From positions 33,129,047 through 33,193,046 of the forward strand of contig OY978527.1 in assembly GCA_963854835.1 (NCBI GenBank): a DNA stretch of 64,000 bases, read 5' to 3'. The notes beneath the pieces were generated by a model. It was not told where the DNA came from. It saw nothing but the letters and a program-made list of their open reading frames with translations, and searched no databases. Every line of letters starts with the position of its first letter. The stretch's first letter is position 1. This document shows, piece by piece, positions 33,841 to 45,224 of the stretch. The position numbers and the translations under genes are program-made. This stretch comes from Megamerina dolium. Taxonomy: Eukaryota > Arthropoda > Insecta > Diptera > Megamerinidae.

Positions 33841-34308
33841 TTCTGATGATTAATTGTTGTTGTTATTGTTACGGTTGATGTGATGATAGTGCTGCTGCTA
33901 CTTGCTGTTGCTGTTGTATTTGCATCAGCACACCTTTTCTCACATTCTGAATGGTTAAGCCTTTCGTTGGTGGCCAATACCATTCCTCAAGGAATATGTT
34001 TAAATCAAGTTTTGATTTATTTAATTATTTTCGTTATCGGAAGAAATTCCGTATTGAAATGAAAGAGAAATGCACGTAAATTGCAAACTGATTGTTTCTT
34101 ATGTACATCACTTTGTACAAAGAAAAAAAAAAACACGAGATATACTTTTATACGTTTATGTATTTATATTGTTTATTACAAGAAACCTCGTGATATATAT
34201 AAACGGCACTAATTTATTATTGCACTAATTAAACATGTTCCATAATGGAAATCGATGTGTATTGTAGAGTACAAAAACACTCGAGATGTATATATATAAA
34301 ATAAAAAA
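33841..34308 (-). repeat. Right arm of 468-bp inverted duplication
   Basis: This is the mirror of 32968-33435. The duplicated inner frame reads on the minus strand MVLATNERLNHSECEKRCAD followed by a Thr/Ser-rich stretch, and it runs on into the spacer in this copy, so the right arm is probably the ancestral one. Confidence 0.95.
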
Positions 34309-34720
34309 TGTAAAGATAAAAATGCGCGCACTGTTCGTGTCGAGAAAAAATACAAGTAGAGGAAAAAAAAGAACAAGAATATACGAACGACTGCTGACTG
34401 ATCAAGTCAGAGTTGCATTCGCTTTCTATAAAGGTGGCACCAGACAATGCGCGTGACATAATTTTCTGGCGTAGACATTCCGCCCCCCTTGCAGGATTAC
34501 TGCAATGGAGACGCAAAGCCTACACCAGAGACGTAGAGGGAGGGAGAGAGATGAAGGGAGATAGAGGGAGAGAAATAGAGAAATACAAAATTAATTTTGT
34601 TAATTAAACAAAATTAAAATTAATGTAGAACTAATTGAATTAAATTAATATAATCAATTGAGAAAAAAAAAAGAAATTACAAGTTGATTAATTAATTATA
34701 GAATTATAGATATAAAAAAT
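34309..34720. other. Unassigned stretch with purine-rich tract
   Basis: A GA-rich tract at about 34535-34585 (gagggagggagagag) is the only notable feature, and no gene is seen. Confidence 0.4.
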
Positions 34721-34732
34721 TTTAAAATCATA

Positions 34733-35101
34733 AAAAAATAAAAAATAAATATGTGGCACTTAAAGCCCCAAAGGGCTCATTGGCCGAGCTTCTCTTCCAT
34801 TACTGTTGTGCGTCTTAAATTTGGACAGTATTAGAAGGGACCTACTTATTTTAGCCGGTTCCGAACGGCAGAACACTTGTGACATCACTTTTTCTGAGCT
34901 TTGTCACAGAGTTCTTTAAGAAGATTTTGCATGGCAAGTTGTTACTGTCGGAGGAATTGCCAATTGCTTGTCGACAGGTGGGTACCATTCGAAAGAAAAA
35001 TCTTATCGATATTAAATTTGTTATGCATCAGCCAGGGATTGAACCACGACCTACAGATCAGAAGGCGAACACACTAACCACTGAGCTACGGCACCCACAT
35101 G
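34733..35101 (-). repeat. tRNA-derived SINE, full-length and clean (copy E)
   Basis: This is a complete copy with tRNA-like head, body and tail, bracketed by a perfect 12-bp target duplication TTTAAAATCATA (34721-34732 and 35102-35113). It is the best reference copy for defining the family: about 355 bp without the tail. Confidence 0.92.
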
Positions 35102-35113
35102 TTTAAAATCATA

Positions 35114-35776
35114 TATGTATAACCAAAAAAAAAAGAAAAAGAAGAAGCAATCGGAGGCAAAATATCAGCGGTGTTCATTAAAAAAAGAGAAAGAAAAAAA
35201 AACCTTTGGGGAGGGATCATCTACGTGGTGGATATTTGAGGGTCCGGTGGATGGCCATTTGGATGCCTGGGAGCACCGAAATCGACCGTGAGTCGATTCG
35301 GTACAAGGCCGTGAGCCGCTCCCTAGGCTGGCAGAATTGCCAATTCTGTGGCTGGCTGAGTTGCCAGAACCACAGAAAATCCAGGACCATATTAAATGAA
35401 TTTAAAAAAAATGTGTTTTTTTTTTTATCTTCCTCCTCTCAACCAAAAAATGATGAGACGGGGCGGGATTGCCGGTGAGCTGCTACGTTGTGGTGGATGA
35501 GGTTTGTTGTTGTTGTGCCTGCCGTGGTGTTACGTGGCCGTCGATTGGTTTGGGTATACCATATGTGTACACGATAAAGATAACTAACACACACTTTTTC
35601 GAATTTGTCCAAAATACAATATTTATTAAATTTACGCGGATTATAATTAATATAAATTAATTTTATTTAACTTAATTTATCGTAAAGAAAGCAAGAGATA
35701 AAACAACTCACGCACTGTTCAATTTGGGAGAGAGATCGATAATAGAATAAAATATAAAGAAGTATAAATAAAAAAA
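35114..35776. other. Unassigned stretch
   Basis: It contains A-rich tracts and a G+C-richer block at 35205-35400 with an inverted pair of gaattgccaattc-like sequences. A phrase gtcgattcggtac here recurs at about 7146, so the block may belong to an undefined repeat. No gene is supported. Confidence 0.35.
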
Positions 35777-36692
35777 TCTCCTTACAGTCGGCTGGGGTCG
35801 ACCAAATTATACCCTGCATATGTAGATTTATATATAAAAAGTTTACTCGAATATTCATCTTTTTCTTTTATTTCCACTTTTTTAAAAACAATTTTTGCAT
35901 ATACTACTAATTTACACCCGAAATATGGTTGACTTTGACGAAGTACTTTGTATGTTATGAGAGTTCTAAAAGCGATAATTTAAAGGAGGTTTTTAAGATA
36001 ATTCCGAGACTTAGTATGGGAGCTATATAAAAAGTTGGCGTGGCTTACCTCTTTCTTGTAAATCCAATTAATATTTCAATATTAATCCACACCTTAAATT
36101 TGTTTGTCCTACGTTGAATAGTTCGTAATTTATAGCGGATAAAATTTTTTTACATTTCCTCAACTTTGTATGGGAGCCCCAATAAGAAGTGGGCGTGGTA
36201 CACTGATTTTCTGCCAGATTATTTCCGACTATGATATTAATTTAAGTGTCAATTATGGTTATTCTGGACAGAAGAGTAGTATAATATAGCTCTATGTGCC
36301 AAATATTGTTGTCCCAAGTGGTATATTATGTGAGTTATAGGAAGTTAAAGATTTTGAAAATCCGAGGTTAGTCGCTTTGAATGCTTGGTGTGGGCGTGGT
36401 TATTGACCGATCATGCCCAATATCAATCCCCTCCGTACCCTTGTATCATAGGTTACTTGTGCGAAATTTCGTCGAAATAGCTCAATATTTACTCAAGTTA
36501 TCGTGCGAACCAGCCAGGTGACAGACAGATGGACGGACGGACGGACGGACATCGTTAAATCGAAAATTTAAGCGACGCTGATCACGAATATATTTCTATA
36601 TCTATATCTCCGGAGATTCCTTCAAGTGATCACAAACATCTGACCGAAATGAATATACCTTGCATATTGCATTATGCAGGGTATAAAAAGGA
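35777..36692 (+). repeat. Long interspersed non-coding repeat (GGGCGTGG type), complete copy
   Basis: It begins CTTACAGTCGGCTGGGG and a TATACCCTGCATAT segment, contains four phrases with a (G)GGCGTGG core (about 36022, 36188, 36391 and weaker ones) spaced 150-200 bp, then CAGACAGATGGACGGACGG repeats, TCGTTAAATCGAAAA, CTCCGGAGATTCCTTC, and ends TTGCATATTGCATTATGCAGGGTATAAAAAG, which can form a hairpin with the start-like sequence. The copy at 63575 is closely similar. No ORF is present. The repeated internal modules suggest a regulatory or non-autonomous element. The family is unknown to me. Confidence 0.8.
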
Positions 36693-37271
36693 CTTGGGAT
36701 AGGGAAAAAAATGAGAGAGTGGGAGTGGTAGGAGTGGAGAACTGGCATAATTGGTGATGCCAGATCGCCCACACGCTCCTAATCACAATAACAGTGCGCG
36801 AGGTGTTCTTGATACTTGATACACATACTACTTATAAGTATTCGGATATCGGTTACTAATATCAAATAATATTCATACTAAGTAATCAATTTTTTAAAAA
36901 GTTTCAATAGTACGTGCATAGGTAGAGGCACATATGTACTTACTTATTCGAATAGAATATGCATGTGTGTGTGCGATTTATTAATTTCTTATATATTATA
37001 TTAATCTTATTACCTCTGACTAATAATAAGTCAAATTTATCTATTCAGAATAGTGTAATGTAGTAACATTTCATTTGGAATATATTAAAAATGCCTACAT
37101 ATAAGTGCATAAACTGTATATACAAAATCAATAACAAATCCTTCGTTTATGTCTTATATTTTTTCCTTCGCCTACAAACAAAATTAACATGACAATCTAT
37201 TAAGGTTTGGGTGGCATTTAATTTTCTCTGTATACTGTATTTTAGAATTTAGATGTAATCTATTCACATAT
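36693..37271. other. Intergenic AT-rich stretch downstream of the host gene
   Basis: I see no recognisable feature. It should contain the 3' untranslated region and polyadenylation signal of the minus-strand gene; AT-rich sequence at 37090-37270 is suitable, but I could not settle a single signal. Confidence 0.4.
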
Positions 37272-38559
37272 TTAATATTTCAATTTTAATAGCTCATATA
37301 AAGGTATCTCTTGTTTGGTTGTGGTTTTGGCCTTTTGCTTGAAGAAACCTTTTTCTACTAAGAATTTTGGTTTCTCTACATTCGGATGTGTCCGGTAGAA
37401 TTCTATTAGCGCTTTGGTTGACCTCAAATGACCAATACCCTTGAAAAGTTTCTGCCCGGAGAGCAGCTCATCGGGGAATACAGTAGTTATACGTTCATCA
37501 CTTGCAGTTGGCATCCAAGGACGATCCTTATACGGTATAGTGTGTCCAAAGGCTACAGTGTGCAATTTCTTAGGAACATTGTGCAAACGGGCCTCAATAT
37601 ATTTCTCATATTTCAATTCGATGGCCATCTGTTGGATAAAAATGATGTATTTTATATAAAGCGCATGCGACGCATATATAACGTAGAATATATGTAGATA
37701 ATTTACTTCAGGTAAATTCCATTTATTTGCAACGGTTTGTGCAATCGCTTTCACTTCTTTGGGTTCGGTTTGTATCGATGCTAAAAGCTTTCTGTCACCC
37801 TCAATTGAGAATAACGATTTGAGTTGTGCTACTGACATATCCGCTTCATGATTGCTACCCAATGCATTTATCCATTTTGTGAAGCGTTCTGCAGACTAAT
37901 GGAATTATGAAAGGTAAGCCATGTTGGTTGTGTGTATATTTTCAAAGCTCACCGCATCCATTAGCTGCTCAGCTTGTTCATCCAAAGTCTTTTCCCAAAT
38001 GTTACGTTCCATTTGATAGATTTTTGAATCCCATTTAACGCGTTCTTTTCGCGGTTTGCATATGAATGTGGAGCACCAATTTATGCTCTTTTTAGCCTTA
38101 CGCAAATGTTCCATTGGTGTATCTAATTTAAGCTCAAAATGTGGGAATTCGTTTTCCAAACGTTCAATTTCCGAACATGTGCTCTCATTGAAGACACCCT
38201 GAACGGCATAGTAAATAAATAAATAAATAAATACGTACGTATTGAATGACAGCAATTTTGCTTACCTTTTTCTTTTCCTTTTTCTCCGATTCGTCTTCAT
38301 CGGTATCATCTGCTATGCCAAATGATTTTGGTGTCTCTACACTTGATTCATCAATGTAAACGTGACGATCGTAATCATCGAATTCGTAGGGCATTATTTT
38401 AGCAACACGGCGTCGCAAATTCTCCGGTAACGTCACAGATAAATCACAATTTTTCACATGTTCCTTCCGGCTCTTTAGAAATGCCGCCAACTCTATTTCG
38501 TGTATTACATGCTTCCAGTAATCGCTGTTACTCTTGAAACGCATTGATGTTCTGGACAT
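37272..38559 (-). CDS. Four-exon protein-coding gene, function unknown
   Basis: The exons on the minus strand are 38559-38266, 38198-37953, 37895-37707 and 37628-37272. The introns are 67, 57 and 78 bp, each GT-AG and each in phase 0, with donors GTAAGC, GTGAGC and GTAAAT. Together they encode 361 residues with no internal stop. I chose the ATG at 38559 (context taaaATGtcc); an in-frame ATG at 38571 would add four residues. The N-terminus is basic (MSRTSMRFKSNSDYWKHVI). Residues 80-98 are acidic then Lys-rich (TDEDESEKKEKKK). The middle has Trp/Cys-containing SINWCSTFICKPRKERVKW and a charged helix, and the C-terminus is basic. There is no signal peptide and no membrane segment. I do not recognise the family; a cytoplasmic or axonemal role would be a guess. 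It is the only intact host-like gene in the window. Confidence 0.9.
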
Positions 38560-38599
38560 TTTAGCACACATTTCACTTTGCTATCCGTTGTTGTTCGAA

Positions 38600-39300
38600 G
38601 AAAACGTGTGTAGAAAATATTTGAAAAGTTTATAATTTTTATAATTGACAAAATGTTGATACATTATTGTGCTGGAATTTTTTTCATGGTGCGTAGGCAA
38701 CAGTTGTTTGGTCAATGGTCTGTTTGTAATTATGTATGTAATATGAGTAAAGCAGTATAAAGCTTAAGGTTATTGTAAATTTAGTAAAAGCTATATAGAC
38801 TAATACACGCTATCATCGTAACAAGGGTTGTTGTCTGAAAACCTTTACAATACTGCTTTAAGAGTGGTTGCTACAATAAGCACAAAAAAGTTCCATGGAA
38901 AAATATTGCTTTTCCAAAATATTTCCGAAAGCCAAAAGCGATTGGAGTATTGTGCAGAAACTTTTCATCGCTTTAATAATATATTTGGGACACCAATCAA
39001 ATCAAGCTTTTGTATTTTTTATTTATTTTTGTATTAGTAAATCGTGATTTACCAGAGAATTTATAAATAGTAGAGAAGTTCTATTTTGGATTTTTGAGCT
39101 TTTTGCTGATTACAATATCAGGGTCGCTTAACAGAGTTGCAGTGAGCAAAAGCTGTGAGTCAATATAGCAAATAAAATTGAAATAAGCCCACGTAATAAG
39201 TACAAATTTATATATGAATTAGTAAATACTTTTATGAATGAATTCTATATATGTGGAATAGAATATTTTATGAAGAATTTTTACTATTATTCAATATATA
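38600..39300. other. Intergenic stretch upstream of the host gene
   Basis: This should hold the minus-strand promoter. No clear TATA box with a matching initiator could be fixed. The frame at 38828-39037 (plus) has a NLYNTALRVVATISTKKF-type peptide without a recognisable domain. Confidence 0.4.
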
Positions 39301-40330
39301 TTGGGAGTATAAATAAGTTCGTGCGGATTTGATAACGGATGTCGCTATTAGTTTATTATTCCATTGTTTCATCTGGCAACACTGTCATTTTCAAGTTTTT
39401 TTTTCAGTATCTGTCATTTCGCTGAAGTGTAACAGCATAGCTTCTGTATGCTCCGAAAATGTCAACTTTTGTATCGAATGTGCTGAAATTCATAGGATTT
39501 GTAGTGAAAGTTTATTGTGATCATATCTTAGCTGAACGAACGTGTCAGAAGTGGTTTGCCCGATTTAAAAGTAGCAATTTCGATTTGGTCCGGAGCGCCA
39601 CCAAAGATTGAGGATGAAGAAGTGGAGGCGAAGCTCGATGAAGATCCGTCACAAACGTAAGATAAACAGGGGAAAACCCTTGGAGGCATTCAGTCGACCA
39701 TTGGCCATCGTTTAAACGCAATGGGCATGATCCGGATGATAGGAAATTGGGTGGATAATGAACTGAGACGTCTAATGCCATTTTTTCACGTGTGACCAAC
39801 TGCTCCAACGGCAAAAAAGAAAAGTGTTTTTGCATAGCATTGTGACTGGCGATGAATTGTCGGTCCATAACGGTAATTCAAAACGTCGGGCAACGTATGG
39901 ATACCCCGGCCATGCCTCATCATCGACGGCCAAGCCGAATATTCATGGCGAGAATATCATGCTGTGTATTTGGTGGGACCAACTGGGTGTGGTGTATTAT
40001 GAGCTGTTGAAATCGCATCAGACGATCACAGGTGACCTGTACAGACGACAATTGACGCATTTGAGCCGAGTATTACAAGAAAAACGCCTGCAACACGCCG
40101 AAAGACACGATAAAGTTATTTTGAAACATGATAATGCTTGACCACATGTTGCGGCGCCCGTTAAAACGTACTTAGAAACGCTTAATAGGAAGTCTTACCC
40201 CATCCGCTGATTACCACTTGTTTCGATCGATGACACACTGCCTGGAAGGACAGCGCTTCCACTCTTACAAAGAAGCGAAAAGACATAAACACATTTGGAC
40301 ATTTCTGTGCTTTCGAAAGAATAGCATTTA
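39301..40330 (+). pseudogene. Mariner DD34D, plus strand, broken
   Basis: The left terminal repeat ttgggagtataaataagttc starts at 39301, preceded by TA. Transposase pieces appear in order: an N-terminal segment near 39455-39560 (TCQKWFARFKSSNFD), then IQSTIGHRLNAMGMIR near 39700. Frame 39824-40141 carries HSIVTGDELSVHNGNSKRR (first Asp), HGENIMLCIWWDQLGVVYYELLK and HDKVILKHDNA (second Asp). After a stop at 40141 a deletion removes the PYSPD part, and YHLFRSM-like sequence follows. No right terminal repeat was found. It is the same family as 9701-10870. Confidence 0.85.
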
Positions 40331-42596
40331 ACATGAACCAAATTCAGAGTAATAATATTTTAATATGATATTTCGAACGTGCATTTATGCATAAACTATG
40401 AACATTTCATTATGATTATTGTTTTAATAGTGACGCTAGAAGGCAAGTCCTGTGAAGGACATCTATAAAATGCTTATACTGAAGAAAATATTACTGCTGT
40501 AACATACATAAGCTCTTTTAAGTCAAGTCAAATTTAATTATACTCGTATTTGCGTTGGGATTTCAGCCATAGACATGTTGTTCGTTGGACACTTAATAAT
40601 TTAAAATCAACCTAAAAAGGAACAGCCAATGAGATGATGAAAGAAAACTGTAAAACGATTCATGCGAGGAGTCTCAGTTGATATGGTTTTAATTTTCGGT
40701 AGTAGTAGGACTAGAAAATATTAGATCGTGAAGTTAAATCTAAATCGAAGCGGTGGGTGTTTTAAAATGAAGCCAATTTAACGAAAGTAAAGCGTGAACG
40801 CTGCCTAATCATTAAAATATATCCACAACTTAAGTGGCTACTAAAAACTTCAGTTGGAAATTTGTGAACATCAACAAAGAAGCAAAAACTATGAATACTC
40901 GTGTGCTCCATGCACTTTAGAATTCTTAATATCTCTACTCCATATTTTTATAAAATGTATAAATATTACATAGCTTAATACGTTTAAAAAAATTTGGTAA
41001 TAATTCAATTTAATACTGCACTTTAATACGACAATAAAACTATAACAATGGCAACACACAATGTATGCTAATCAACAATTTTAACAATTTTCACACTTAA
41101 CTACGCACAACATATCGAGCATCAAGAATGGAATGCATGAACTCATCAACTATTAAATATGTATGAGGGATCTGTAGTCAAAACGTTATAAGCGCCAGTA
41201 AAAGTATTTTTTGTAGTATACCGTAATAAGATTTGAAAAAATTATTTAAGAGAATGCATTTTGAAAAAGTGACACTTGTAATGTTTTTGATCGCAACACC
41301 TTCAAGTAAATGTAGTAGCATATATTTACTTTAGATTTGCCAACAACTTGTTGTGTTGTCGTTTGTTGACGAAAAGAAATAAAGTTTGTCAAGCAAAACG
41401 ACATATCTAGATTTGCACATGCATACATACATAAAAAAATGTAAATATAAACATTCAGTAGTACAAGTACTACTATTGTTATACATGGGAGCAGGTTGGT
41501 TCGTCTGTTTTCTTCTTTTTTTTTGTTTTCATGAGACAAATATTTAGAGAAAAATAACAAAAGAATAAAAGTCCCACTGGCTTTAGTACAACAGCAAATA
41601 CTATATATTGTGTTGTTGGTATCGTTTTTGTCGCATGACAATACAACTAAAACATTTACTGGCATGTACTCGTATGTTGTCTACCTGCACAGAGTATAAT
41701 TTAAAAGACCCAGCGTTGCTATAGAGAGGATTGTATCATTAATGTACCTTTACAGTAGTAACTTTAGTGGTCTGTTTGGTCAAATTGAACCAAAACAAAT
41801 AGTATTATAATTATATTAAAAATTTAGAATATTATTTGGAATATCCTGTTATTTTAATATGATAATCCATCCTATTATTTTCCCAGTACCTGTACTAGTA
41901 TTAACTAAAGTGGTGATGAAAACAAATCACTTCAAACATTTATCGTAGATATTGACAATAGTTGATTAAATTAACGAGATAGTAGAAATTCTCATTGAAT
42001 TTATTATAAAAGCCTATTAATCTTAGGGACATAAAATGATTGGCCTGATTCTGCCGATTTATATCGTACACTCTACACAGATGCACACAAAACTTAGACT
42101 AGTGCCTAATGTAGGTCTAATCAAAGATAGTAGACAACAATTTGTATTGTTAGCAACAACACAGGTGTAAGAGCTGTTCCGAAAGGGTTATATGGAATAT
42201 GTATTGTTGAGCAATTGCCACACACTTTTGTATTGGGCATACTCTTATGTGCGAACATAAACCTATAATAACATATAAATGGGTTTATTTACATTGTTTA
42301 AATATGCATGACACGTTTGTTGAGGCAGTTAAGAAATTGATTTGATTTTAAGTTTCTTATGTTAGCTTTGATTTTATCCATTATTTCTGTTGGGTTTGTA
42401 TTGTGTTATGGCTATTGTGGCTATTGTGGCTGGTGTTTAAGCAAGTTGGATTTTTCTTTATTTGCATACATCTAATTTCACCAATTTTAGTTTGGTTTTC
42501 AATTATTTCTATATAGCAATCGTATAGGGTGTTTACATTATTGTATCGTTAAAATGTGTAAAGATTGTGTCTTTTATTGTCACAACTAAGATTCAG
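40331..42596. other. Non-coding stretch
   Basis: I see no gene. The longest frame (41665-41246, minus) is a low-complexity translation of AT-rich sequence. Composition and absence of features would suit an intergenic or large intronic region. Confidence 0.4.
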
Positions 42597-42601
42597 TTGT
42601 T

Positions 42602-42676
42602 GGGGCCATAGCTCAGTGGTTAATGCGTTGTCCTTCTGATCTGTAGGTAGTGGGTTCAATCCCCGGCTAAGGCACA
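42602..42676 (+). repeat. tRNA-like SINE head
   Basis: The sequence ggccatagctcagtggttaa, then the B box gggttcaatcc, forms a complete tRNA-like head with RNA polymerase III A and B boxes. The following bases (ccccggctaaggcacaac, then aatttgttaaatttaac) match the early SINE body only partly, so this is a 5' part of a diverged copy. No CCA end or proper acceptor stem is seen, so it is not a functional tRNA gene. Confidence 0.7.
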
Positions 42677-42779
42677 ACATTAATATCGAAATGACTCCAA
42701 TACAATTGAAAGAAAAATTTATGCAAACAAAATTTGTTAAATTTAACTTCGGTAATATTGAAGCGTTGGTATGGCAGTT

Positions 42780-44105
42780 AGGCAGACATACATTCAACAT
42801 ACTCGCCTGGAGGTAGGCGTGGTTTTCGCCGACAGCGCTTATTTTCAAATATAAATGGAAATTTATAAAAATAATTATATGTCCCGCTCTATAGTCTTAC
42901 TGCTTTACATGTTCCTTTGCATCGTATGTACAACAGGCGTATAATGACTTTTCAGTCCTTTTTTTGAAAAATTAATTATACTATCGTCGACCAGAGCCAT
43001 TATTATAAGTGAAATTTCGAATAAAACTTGAAGTGGAGCATCATGTATATCTTTTCCCATAGTTTACAAATAGTCAAAATTGGCAAATTAACACAAGAAC
43101 ATTATTTTTGTTGTTTGTTCACCATTCCTCAACATCCAACTCAACCTATTACGGTAGAAAATTTCCTAAAAAAAAGTCATATGCCTAATGTACAATCGAG
43201 CGATTCCGCCCATTCCGAACTTCTTGGAACTCGTTAGTAAATGTAATTATATGTACCGAGCTTCGACTTAAAAAAATGTGAAAACAAACAAACGGCAGCG
43301 TATATTTGTGTGAATCGTAAGTTTGATTTTTATCCGATCTAGCCCATTCGTCAGTGAAAATTGTTCTTTACTCAATTCAGCTACGATGAACATGGAATAT
43401 GCCGAATGCTTCGTCATAAAAATACTAAATTTATGAAGCAATAGGTAATGACCAAATCTATTTGGTTTGATTTGGTAATTTATTGCTTGGTTGGATGGGC
43501 AGGGGAGAAAAAGAGGACCAGGAAATGGCTGAAGAACCTAAAGATATTGAGGGTGGCAATGTTGAAAGTGTCATGTTGTATCGTGTGAGCGCCATTAGTA
43601 AAAGTAAATAAAGTAAATATAACACAATACCATTAGATACAAATATGAATTACAAGTATTACTTATACTATAATAGAATTTTAATTACTTACAATAATAT
43701 AATATATAACATACATTATAGTAACATACAATATATCTACTTTGTAAATGTCACTTGTCAAAAATAAGTATTTGTAAATTTTAAAATCAAGCAATTAGGC
43801 TGAGTGGGTTTTCTAAAGTTATATACAGAAGCAAAAACGTGTCAATTGAGACAAAGCAATCATTGGATAATAAATTGTGGTGCTTTGGTGAAATTGAAGC
43901 AAAAATATTGGTGGAAAAACACCTTTTATAATATCTTATAATTCCGTGAGGCCTCTATGGCAGATTTCATGTACAAAGTGGTAATTAGATTATGTTATGA
44001 CAGCATATATTTTATTTTTCAATATTGTAGCCCATATCACATTAAGTTAAGTTCCCATTTGTTATACTATCTGATTCCAAACTACAGATTACTTGCCACA
44101 ATATA
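42780..44105. other. Non-coding stretch
   Basis: Only a weak relic of the long GGGCGTGG-type repeat near 42965-43030 (ctatcgtcgaccagagcc) and AT-rich sequence are seen. Confidence 0.4.
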
Positions 44106-44107
44106 TA

Positions 44108-45222
44108 CAGGGTGATTTTTAGGAGCCTTCGGATTTGATTTAAAAAAAACACATCAAATTTATAGACATGTATGAAATCTTTATTTCAGTAGATAGAACG
44201 ATCTATATAATTTTATGTTTAAAGATGATTTCACATAAATATTGGCCGCGGCTGGGCGGCCAATATTTATGTGCGTTAAATCGCACAATCTAGGTGGCCA
44301 ATAGACCGGCCCCAAACGTGAAATAAATTGTTCACCGAACTCGCCTCTCAATTGGGCCATTGTTCGCTTGCTGTGTGGCATGTGGGACCATCTTGTCGAA
44401 ACCACATGTCAGCCAAGTCCAGCTCTTCCATTTTGGGCAAACAAAGTTTGTAATCATCGCACGGTAGCGCTCGTCATTCACAGTACCGTTCCTGCCTTCG
44501 TCGTCTTTGAAAAAGTACAGTTCAATGACGCCACCGGCCCATAATCCACACCAAATAGTGCATTTTTCGGGATGCATTGACAGTTGACATTGAAATATGG
44601 CAATTTTGATTGTGCACGTATCCATTCAACCAGAAATGAGCTACGTCGCTGAACACAATTTTCCGATAAAAAAATGGATCTTCATCCAACTTTGCCAACG
44701 CCCATTCACCAAAAGTTAGCTGTTGTGATAGGTCCGGTGGCTTCAATTCTTGCACCAGCTGTATTTGAAAAGGTTCTACACCCCAATCCTTTCACAAAAG
44801 TTTCCACGTAGTGGAGTAACAGAGGCCCAATTGCTGCGAACGGCGCAGAATCGATAATTCGCAGTCATCGAAAACACTGACGGATACAGCTGCGATAATT
44901 TCCTCTGTCCGCATTTTACGTATGCGTGTTGAAGGTTTAATGTCCAATAATGTAAATTTGGTGCGAAATTTAGTCACAAGATTCCGAATAGCCGCCTCAG
45001 AAGGTCGCCCAAACTGACAATAAAATGAGTGAATGAATGTGAGCATGAGCATGAATTTTGATAATAAAATTCAGTAATCTGCAAGCGTTGTTCGTTTGTA
45101 AGTCGATTCATGGTTAATTTATAGATCAAACTGAACATGTTTGACAGTAACATGTTACACGAAGGCAGCTGAGTTGCCAAAAACAGTGTTGCCAAAAAGA
45201 AAGTTGCTAAAAAATAACCCTG
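44108..45222 (-). mobile_element. DD41D (rosa-like) mariner with both ends and TA flanks
   Basis: The left end reads CAGGGTGATTTTTAG (44108-44122) and the right end, inverted, CTAAAAAATAACCCTG (45207-45222); TA dinucleotides flank both (44106-44107 and 45223-45224). The minus-strand transposase begins MNRLTNEQRLQITEFYYQN at about 45111. It continues through a GRPSEAAIRNLVTKF helix-turn-helix, FSDVAHFWLNGY (first Asp) and WFRQDGPTCH (second Asp, about 44400), then PPRLCDLT. Frameshifts are present at several points. Immediately after CDLT the expected third acidic motif is replaced by a 16-bp hairpin (44232-44273). At 1,115 bp the element is slightly short. It is not autonomous. Confidence 0.88.
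44232..44273. repeat. 16-bp perfect hairpin inside the DD41D element
   Basis: Positions 44232-44247 are the exact reverse complement of 44258-44273, with a 10-nt loop (gcggctgggc). It stands where the third catalytic residue of the transposase should be encoded, so it arose after, or together with, inactivation. Confidence 0.85.
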
Positions 45223-45224
45223 TA

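Noticed and set aside
41246..41665. 139-codon minus-strand gene
   Set aside because: The translation is low in complexity, with no domain and no supporting splice or start context.
42602..42676. Functional tRNA gene
   Set aside because: A and B boxes are present, but no proper acceptor stem pairing is seen and the sequence continues like the SINE body.
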